Below are positions 58,476 through 64,000 of a stretch of DNA of 64,000 nt, in pieces. Origin of the DNA: Devosia beringensis (lineage in GTDB: Bacteria > Pseudomonadota > Alphaproteobacteria > Rhizobiales > Devosiaceae). A program made the position numbers and the translations under genes. The notes beneath the pieces are model-generated. The model was not told the DNA's origin, made no database searches, and worked only from the letters and a program-made list of their open reading frames with translations. The stretch lies in assembly GCF_014926585.1 (NCBI RefSeq), contig NZ_CP045422.1:3564001-3628000 (forward strand), written 5' to 3'. Within the stretch, counting starts at the first letter, position 1. The number at the start of each line of letters is the position of its first letter.

Positions 58476-58510
58476 TGTGTGGGGGCAAGGGATGACCTTG
58501 CCCCCACACA
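58476..58510 (+). promoter_or_regulatory. 15-bp perfect hairpin before the adh ribosome site
   Basis: TGTGTGGGGGCAAGG pairs with CCTTGCCCCCACACA around a GATGA loop. It ends exactly where the GGAGAGAG ribosome site begins. There is no T-tract, so it is not a standard terminator; it could control translation or mRNA stability or be an operator. Confidence 0.7.
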
Positions 58511-58520
58511 GGAGAGAGCA

Positions 58521-59570
58521 GTGGCCAATATGATGAAGGCGGCGGTCGTCCGCGAATTCGGCAAGCCCTTGTCAATCGAGATGGTGCCGGTGCCGGTGCC
58601 CGGGCCCGGCGAAGTGCTGGTCAAGGTCGTGGCTTGCGGGGTGTGCCATACCGATCTGCACGCGGCCGATGGCGACTGGCCGGTCAAGCCGACCCTTCCA
58701 TTCATTCCCGGACATGAAGTGGCCGGCACCGTGGTGGCGCTCGGCGATGGCGTCAGCAATGTCAAAATCGGTGATGCGGTCGGCGTGGCGTGGCTGCACG
58801 ATGCCTGCCAGTCCTGCGAATATTGCGAGACCGGCTGGGAAACGCTGTGCGAGCACCAGCACAATACCGGCTATGGCGTGGATGGCGGCTTTGCCGAATA
58901 TGTTATCGCCTCGGCGGCCTTTGTCGCCCGCCTGCCGGCCGATGTCGATTTCGCGCAGATCGCACCCATCCTGTGCGCCGGCGTGACGACCTATAAGGGA
59001 CTGCTGGAGACTGAAGTGCGCGCCGGGGAATGGGTCGCGATTTTCGGTATTGGCGGGCTGGGTCACGTCGCGGTGCAATATGCGGTGGCCATGGGCGTAC
59101 ATGTGGTTGCCATCGACATCGCGCCCGAAAAGCTGGCGCTGGCCACGGCCTCGGGTGCCGAGCTGGCGGTCGATGCGCGGGACGCCGATGCCGTGCAACG
59201 CATTCTGGACGCCACGGGCGGTGGCGCGCATGGCGTGCTGGTGACGGCGGTATCACCGCCGGCCTTTTCCCAGGCACTCAAAGTGGTGCGTCGCAAGGGC
59301 ACGGTGGCCCTGGTGGGACTGCCCCCGGGCGAGTTCCCGACGCCGATTTTCGATGTGGTGCTGAAGCGGCTGACCGTGCGCGGATCGATCGTGGGGACGC
59401 GGCGCGATCTTGACGAGGCCATCAGCTTTGCCAACGAGGGCAAGGTGCATGCCGAGATCACCAGGGTGCCGCTCGAGCAGATCAATAAGGTGTTTGCCGA
59501 TCTCAAGGCTGGCCGGGTCGATGGCCGCATGGTCATCGACTTTACCGACCATTCCGGCGAGGTGGCCTGA
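58521..59570 (+). CDS. Zinc-dependent alcohol dehydrogenase (AdhP type)
   Basis: A 349-residue medium-chain dehydrogenase. Catalytic zinc ligands are in ACGVCHTDLHAA and PGHEVAGTV; the structural zinc Cys cluster is CQSCEYCETGWETLC. The NAD-binding motif is GIGGLGHVAVQYA. It fits the propanol-preferring (AdhP) group that interconverts primary alcohols and aldehydes. The start is GTG at 58521, 5 bp after AGGAGAG. Confidence 0.92.
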   Translation: MANMMKAAVVREFGKPLSIEMVPVPVPGPGEVLVKVVACGVCHTDLHAADGDWPVKPTLPFIPGHEVAGTVVALGDGVSNVKIGDAVGVAWLHDACQSCEYCETGWETLCEHQHNTGYGVDGGFAEYVIASAAFVARLPADVDFAQIAPILCAGVTTYKGLLETEVRAGEWVAIFGIGGLGHVAVQYAVAMGVHVVAIDIAPEKLALATASGAELAVDARDADAVQRILDATGGGAHGVLVTAVSPPAFSQALKVVRRKGTVALVGLPPGEFPTPIFDVVLKRLTVRGSIVGTRRDLDEAISFANEGKVHAEITRVPLEQINKVFADLKAGRVDGRMVIDFTDHSGEVA

Positions 59571-59582
59571 CCCACAATGGTG

Positions 59583-59617
59583 GCGGCCAGCGGTCACACA
59601 GGGTGATCGCTGGCTGC
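59583..59617. terminator. Convergent hairpin between the adh and M23 genes
   Basis: A 15-bp stem with two G-U pairs (GCGGCCAGCGGTCAC / GTGATCGCTGGCTGC) and a 5-base loop. A short pyrimidine run (GTCTTCT) follows on the plus strand. Confidence 0.6.
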
Positions 59618-59622
59618 GTCTT

Positions 59623-60783
59623 CTAGCTCAGCAGGGCGCGCAGCCGCGTGCCGGCATCGAGGAAAGCCTTGGGGTTGATGGCGCTGTCGCCCTTGCGCAC
59701 TTCAAAATGCAGATGCGGGCCGGTGGAGCGGCCGGTGGAGCCGACCTTGGCGATGGGCGTGCCGGTATGCACGCGCTGGCCCTCATGGCTGAGAAAACCC
59801 GAGAGATGGCCATAGCGGGTGACGAGGCCGTCGTCATGGGTGACCTCGACCATCTGGCCATAGCCTGAACTGGTGCCGACAAAGGTGACCGTACCAGCGC
59901 CGGCGCTGAGCACCGTCGTGCCGGTGACGGCGGCAAAGTCGAGCCCGGCGTGAAAGGCACGGCTGCCGGTGAAGGGATCGGTGCGGTTGCCGAAGCCGGA
60001 ACTGCGGCGGAAATTGCCGCTTATCGGCATGTGCACCGGCGCGCCGTCTATGCTGTCGCGCGCCGCCTTGTAGCGCAGCAGCGCGTCCATGACCGCATTG
60101 GCATCGTCGACCATGGGCGCCGTATCGCCGCCCTCAAGGGCCGGCAGCAGCGGCCCGCCGACGCCATCTTCCGCGTCCGGCATTTCCACGGCAATGCCCA
60201 GATCGGCCAGTTCCCCGACAATGCTGTCGGTGCGGGCGATGGCGGTGGCGGCGATCGAGGTCATGGCGAACTGAGTTTCGTCCATCATCCGGGTCACGGC
60301 GGCGGCGGTATCGCCGATGTCCGGATTGCCGGTGCTGGTAGCGACAGGGGTAGCGGCCGGCGGCGCAACAGGCTCGGCCGGCTGGGACAGGGTGGCGGCC
60401 TCGATGCCGAGTTCATCGGCCTTGTCGACGAGCGCCCGCACCAGCTGGTGCTGTTCGAGCAGCACTTCCTGTTGCTGGGAGAGTTCCTGCAGCTGCAGGT
60501 TGATGTCGCCGGCCTGGGCATAGCTGCGCGACTGCAGCCGGTCGACCTCGACGCGCAGCTGGGCGATGCGGTCTTCATAGGCCTCGACCACCTGTTCGGT
60601 CTGGCCGTTGAGCAGGCGGGCAATGTCGGGCGAGAGCAGGAAGGCGGTACCCAGCAGGCCATTGCCGCCCAGCAGCAGGGTGAACATGGCGTAGAACAGC
60701 GCCGGATGAATGCCGTGCCGCGCCGGTTTGCTCGATGGGACACTGCCCTTGTCGGTCCGGCCGAAACTGGCTTGGTTACGCAC
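59623..60783 (-). CDS. M23-family (LytM) peptidase with coiled coil
   Basis: A 386-residue envelope protein: cytoplasmic N-terminus, one membrane helix (about 28-52), a coiled coil (about 60-125), then a LytM domain (about 255-375). Zinc-site residues are kept: FHAGLDFAA for the HxxxD motif and PHLHFEV for HxH. It likely cuts peptidoglycan cross-links, or acts in division or elongation with other factors. The start is GTG at 60783. Confidence 0.9.
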   Translation of the reverse strand: MRNQASFGRTDKGSVPSSKPARHGIHPALFYAMFTLLLGGNGLLGTAFLLSPDIARLLNGQTEQVVEAYEDRIAQLRVEVDRLQSRSYAQAGDINLQLQELSQQQEVLLEQHQLVRALVDKADELGIEAATLSQPAEPVAPPAATPVATSTGNPDIGDTAAAVTRMMDETQFAMTSIAATAIARTDSIVGELADLGIAVEMPDAEDGVGGPLLPALEGGDTAPMVDDANAVMDALLRYKAARDSIDGAPVHMPISGNFRRSSGFGNRTDPFTGSRAFHAGLDFAAVTGTTVLSAGAGTVTFVGTSSGYGQMVEVTHDDGLVTRYGHLSGFLSHEGQRVHTGTPIAKVGSTGRSTGPHLHFEVRKGDSAINPKAFLDAGTRLRALLS

Positions 60784-60846
60784 GCGACTACCCCGTTACC
60801 CCACAAATATGGTGAGCCGATTATGACCTTGCGTGGTTAACAAAGC

Positions 60847-61335
60847 CTATTTTGGCGCGGCTTTACCGAGATGATCGCGCAGCGCCTCCAGCACCTTTTG
60901 CGCATGGCCGGCAATGCGCGTGGCCGGGATGATGGCGGCGATGGTGCCATCGGCGGCGATGATGAAGGTCGTGCGGATCAGGCCCAGAAAATCGCGGCCA
61001 TAGAGCTTTTTGGGCTGCCACAGATCATAGGCATTGATGGCCAGGTGATCGGGGTCGGCGGCCAGGGGCACTTGCAGGCCATGCTTGCGGCGAAATTTTT
61101 CGTGCTTGGCCAGGCTGTCGGGGGAGATGCCGACGAGGCTGGCGCCCAGCGCAGCGAATTGCGGCGCGAGGCCGGAGAAATCACGGTTTTCGGTGGTGCA
61201 GCCGGCCGTGTCATCGGCCGGATAGAAGAACAGCACGACAGGCCTGCCGCGCTGGGCGCCCAGCACGAAATTTGTGCCATCATCGAGGGGCAGGGCGAAG
61301 TCTGGTGCTGCATCGCCGGGCTGTAATTTGGTCAT
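60847..61335 (-). CDS. bcp: Peroxiredoxin, Bcp/PrxQ type
   Basis: A 162-residue thiol peroxidase. The peroxidatic cysteine is Cys46 in DDTAGCTTENRDFS. The resolving Cys usually 5 residues later is absent (Arg51), so it should be a 1-Cys type reduced by an outside thiol. Downstream blocks GISPDSLAKHEKFRRKHGL and RTTFIIAADG are typical. Divergent from the AsmA-like gene. Confidence 0.94.
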   Translation of the reverse strand: MTKLQPGDAAPDFALPLDDGTNFVLGAQRGRPVVLFFYPADDTAGCTTENRDFSGLAPQFAALGASLVGISPDSLAKHEKFRRKHGLQVPLAADPDHLAINAYDLWQPKKLYGRDFLGLIRTTFIIAADGTIAAIIPATRIAGHAQKVLEALRDHLGKAAPK

Positions 61336-61468
61336 GGATTTCCATATCGGGAACTGGGGGAAAAAGTGGGTGTCAGTGCCCTATTCCAGCCGGTATCATC
61401 GGGCATTAGAGCGCATCTGCGCCTGATTCCTTTGGGCGCCGGACGATATCGGCAGAGCTTCGTTCTGG

Positions 61469-64000
61469 ATGCAAGTGAGCGCGTCAATCGGACCACGAGA
61501 CACCTCGATCACTGCGCCGGTGCCGCGTCAGCGCCATCCCGCGCGCCATTCTGCCAAGATAGCCGTCTGGATGCTGGGCATTCCAGCCCTGCTGGTCGTG
61601 CTGCTTTACCTCGTGCTGCTCATTACCCCGATCCGCCTGCCCATGGGCAGTGAGGCGGCGCAGGCCGTTGCCCGCTCGGCACTGCCGCCCAGCAGCGCCC
61701 TGACACTGGGACCCATGGCGCTGACGCTGGAGAACGGCGTCTGGCCGGTCATCCAGTTCGCGCCCGTACTGCTGACCGACAGCAAGAGCGGCGCCAAGGT
61801 CGCCATCGACGCGCTGGAAGTGGGGTTTTCCCCGGTGCGGGCGCTGTTCGGGCAGCCGGGCGCCACGGTGACCATCGTCAAGCCGCATATCCAGATCGTG
61901 CAGGACCTGTTCGGGCCGAGGCTCAGCGATTTTGAGCTGATCGAGGACCCGGGCGGCGGGGCGCCCACCGTGCGGGTGCTGGAGGGCGAGGACGCTTTCC
62001 CCGCCGTCGACATCGGCGCCGCCGGTATTGACCTGAGTGCCTCGGCTGCGCCGGTGGCCATGCGTTCGGACAATGATTGGCTGATCTACAATCTGGAAGC
62101 CAGCGAACAGAGCATTGCCGACCTTGTCGAGCATGCGGCGCAGGGGCGGTTTTCGCGCCTGCGCATCCGCGGCGGCATCGTCGGCATGAACGACGTGGTC
62201 TATGGCCTTTATCGTCGCTTCGACAACATCAACCTCGATATCAGCCCTTCGGCCGATCTGCGGGATACGCATGGCACCTTCACGGCAACGCTGGGCGGTC
62301 GCACCATGGCCGGCAGCCTGTCGCGCACGCTTGACGATGAGGGCAATGCGCATATCGAGGCGGATGTGGCCAATATCGACTTCGCCGCCTTCCTGCCCTT
62401 TATCGATGATGCCGGCAGCATGGCGGCGCTGCGCGGGGCCGGGGCGCTGTCAATCGACGTCAATTTTGCCGCGACCGACAGCAAGCTCACCGACGGGCGC
62501 TTCAAGGTCGATCTGACCGGGCTCGATCTGCGCCTCGAGGATGCCTATTTCCCCATCGCCAGCTCGATCATGGATATCGACTGGACGCCCAGCACCGGCC
62601 AGTTCGCGCTGCGTGAAGCGGCACTGCAGATCGGCAAGAGTTCGGCCCGCCTGTCCGGTGTCTTCGCCATGGGGCTGGACCCGGTCTATGGGCCAACGCT
62701 GGGCATCGTGCTCAATGCCAAAAAAGTCGTGGTGCATCCCGCAGACATGGCGGCGCCGGCAGTGCCGTTTGATAGCCTCGAGTTTTCCGGCTGGTCGGCG
62801 CCGCTTTATGGCGCGCTGGGGATCGACCGGCTGGTGGTGCAAAAGGGCGATGCACGGGTCGAAACGGCCGGACGCGTCGACATGCTGCAGGCGGGGCTGG
62901 GGCTTGACCTGACGCTGGCGGGCCAGGGGATTAGTGCCGATGACATGAAGCGGCTGTGGCCCTATCTGATGGCCCCGGAAGCCCGGGACTGGGTGGTGGC
63001 CAACCTCACCGAGGGTACGATCACGCAGGCGCGCATGCAGTTCAAATTCCCGGTGGGATCGCTGGCCGATGAGGGGGCCCGCAAGCCGGTGCCGAAGGAC
63101 GCCATCCAGATCGATCTGGTGGGGACCGGGGTGGCAGTCAAGCCGACCGCGACCATGGCGGCGATTGCCGTGGGCGGGGAGACGCGCTTGCAGATCGACG
63201 ATACGGCGGTGACCATTTCAGCCGGTGGCGGGCGGTTGGCGACGGCTGCCGGGACCATCGTGGTGAGCAATCCGGCCGTGGTCATCGACAGCACCGATCC
63301 GTCCGACCGCATCATGGAAGTCTCCGGCGATATCAGCGGCCCGATTCCGGCTTTGCTCGACCTGGTGCGGACGCAGCAGCCGACGCTGCTGGACGACAAT
63401 GCGCTGCCCATCGACGTGGCGGCATTGACCGGGGTGGTCGATACCGGGCTGGTAGCCACCATTCACCTGCCCGACGAAGATACCGGCAGGGCGATCCGCT
63501 TTGACTATGTGCTCAACGGCACCGTGGCCGATTTCGCCAGCACCAAGCCGATCGAGCAGCGCCGCATCGGCAATGGCCAGCTGGCCTTCAGCGCCTCCCA
63601 GGACGGCTATCAACTGGGCGGCACGGCCGAGATCGACGGCATCCCCGCCCAGGTCGAGATTGCCGGCACGCCCACGACCGATCCGGCTTTCCGCCTGTCT
63701 TCGACCGTGGATGTGGCCGAACTGGCCAAGATGGGCTTTGATGCTTCGGCGTTTCTGTCGGGCAGCGTGCGCTTCGTGGCCCAGCCCCAGGCCGGTGGCG
63801 CGCTCAAGGTGGCGGTGGACCTGCAGGACGCGGCGCTCAATATCCAGGATCTGGGGATTAGCAAGGCGGCGGGTACGGCCGGCCTGGTCAGCGCCACGCT
63901 GCAGCAGGACGGCGAGCTGTCGCAACTGAGCGATATCGACCTGGCCTTCGGCACCGTACGGGCGCAGGGCGCCATCGCCTATCACGCCACCGACGGGCTG
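61469..64000 (+). CDS. AsmA/YhdP-like envelope protein (DUF3971), partial
   Basis: The frame is open from ATG 61469 to the window edge (844 codons so far), so the gene is larger. One N-terminal membrane helix (VWMLGIPALLVVLLYLVLL, about 34-52) is followed by a long beta-rich periplasmic region with the DUF3971-type stretch (for example FRLSSTVDVAELAKMGFD near 750). Proteins of this kind span the periplasm and are linked to phospholipid transport to the outer membrane. GTG at 61475 is an alternative start. Confidence 0.82.
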   Translation, partial: MQVSASIGPRDTSITAPVPRQRHPARHSAKIAVWMLGIPALLVVLLYLVLLITPIRLPMGSEAAQAVARSALPPSSALTLGPMALTLENGVWPVIQFAPVLLTDSKSGAKVAIDALEVGFSPVRALFGQPGATVTIVKPHIQIVQDLFGPRLSDFELIEDPGGGAPTVRVLEGEDAFPAVDIGAAGIDLSASAAPVAMRSDNDWLIYNLEASEQSIADLVEHAAQGRFSRLRIRGGIVGMNDVVYGLYRRFDNINLDISPSADLRDTHGTFTATLGGRTMAGSLSRTLDDEGNAHIEADVANIDFAAFLPFIDDAGSMAALRGAGALSIDVNFAATDSKLTDGRFKVDLTGLDLRLEDAYFPIASSIMDIDWTPSTGQFALREAALQIGKSSARLSGVFAMGLDPVYGPTLGIVLNAKKVVVHPADMAAPAVPFDSLEFSGWSAPLYGALGIDRLVVQKGDARVETAGRVDMLQAGLGLDLTLAGQGISADDMKRLWPYLMAPEARDWVVANLTEGTITQARMQFKFPVGSLADEGARKPVPKDAIQIDLVGTGVAVKPTATMAAIAVGGETRLQIDDTAVTISAGGGRLATAAGTIVVSNPAVVIDSTDPSDRIMEVSGDISGPIPALLDLVRTQQPTLLDDNALPIDVAALTGVVDTGLVATIHLPDEDTGRAIRFDYVLNGTVADFASTKPIEQRRIGNGQLAFSASQDGYQLGGTAEIDGIPAQVEIAGTPTTDPAFRLSSTVDVAELAKMGFDASAFLSGSVRFVAQPQAGGALKVAVDLQDAALNIQDLGISKAAGTAGLVSATLQQDGELSQLSDIDLAFGTVRAQGAIAYHATDGL

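Overview
The window is about 64 kb of GC-rich bacterial chromosome. Its gene content points to an alphaproteobacterium of the order Hyphomicrobiales, with a Devosia-like genome as my best guess. The reasons are the block rpsB-tsf-pyrH-frr-uppS-cdsA-rip-bamA-lpxD-fabZ-lpxA-lpxI-lpxB, the use of LpxI instead of LpxH, an HWE-type histidine kinase, a TTAA-N7-TTAA CtrA-type box, and the orders aroQ-accB-accC-aat and amiC-mrcA-...-prfB. The genus is an inference from gene order; no marker was compared with a database.

Layout. 1-4.5 kb: the 3' end of clpA, an orphan HWE histidine kinase, a small DUF2798 membrane protein, and a divergent VOC / MarR-EVE module with two palindromic operators, followed by a 201-bp MITE-like element. 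4.5-16.8 kb: accessory membrane genes (a two-TM ion channel, a BCCT transporter, a DUF1275 protein, two MFS exporters) around dnaE and an aldo/keto reductase. An IS110/IS1111-type insertion sequence lies between the two MFS genes. 17-29.9 kb: a dense run of essential plus-strand genes for translation (S2, EF-Ts, RRF), UMP kinase, undecaprenyl and CDP-diacylglycerol synthesis, the site-2 protease, BamA and lipid A synthesis. 29.9-35 kb: citrate synthase and glutamyl-tRNA synthetase (minus strand) and comEC. 35-41.4 kb: a galactoside/galactonate catabolic cluster (GH42 beta-galactosidase, SMP-30 lactonase, KDPGal aldolase, KDGal kinase and a divergent IlvD/Edd dehydratase). 41.5-49 kb: a degenerate SDR and a GyrI-like protein, then aat-accC-accB-aroQ, a DsbA-family protein, an aminotransferase and a pseudo-receiver protein. 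49-58.4 kb: RNase E, AmiC, PBP1a, a degenerate peptide-deformylase-like protein, a c-type cytochrome, and prfB with a classical +1 programmed frameshift. 58.4-64 kb: an AdhP-type alcohol dehydrogenase, an M23 envelope protein, a Bcp peroxiredoxin and a large AsmA/DUF3971-type protein that runs off the right end.

How it works together. Most of the window is housekeeping: cell-envelope building (lipid A, BamA, PBP1a, AmiC, M23, AsmA-like), translation (S2, EF-Ts, RRF, RF2, GltX, Aat) and RNA decay. The accessory parts are a sugar-acid pathway predicted to turn galactosides into pyruvate and glyceraldehyde-3-phosphate, several drug or osmolyte transporters, and mobile DNA. No tRNA, rRNA, CRISPR array, prophage or recognisable multi-gene defence island was found.

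The best leads for something undescribed are non-coding. They are a three-way-junction RNA with a terminator in the leader of the Bcr/CflA exporter, the possible bridge RNA of the IS110-family element, the 201-bp MITE-like element with 19-bp ends and a 5-bp target duplication, and the palindrome plus 15-bp hairpin in front of the alcohol dehydrogenase.
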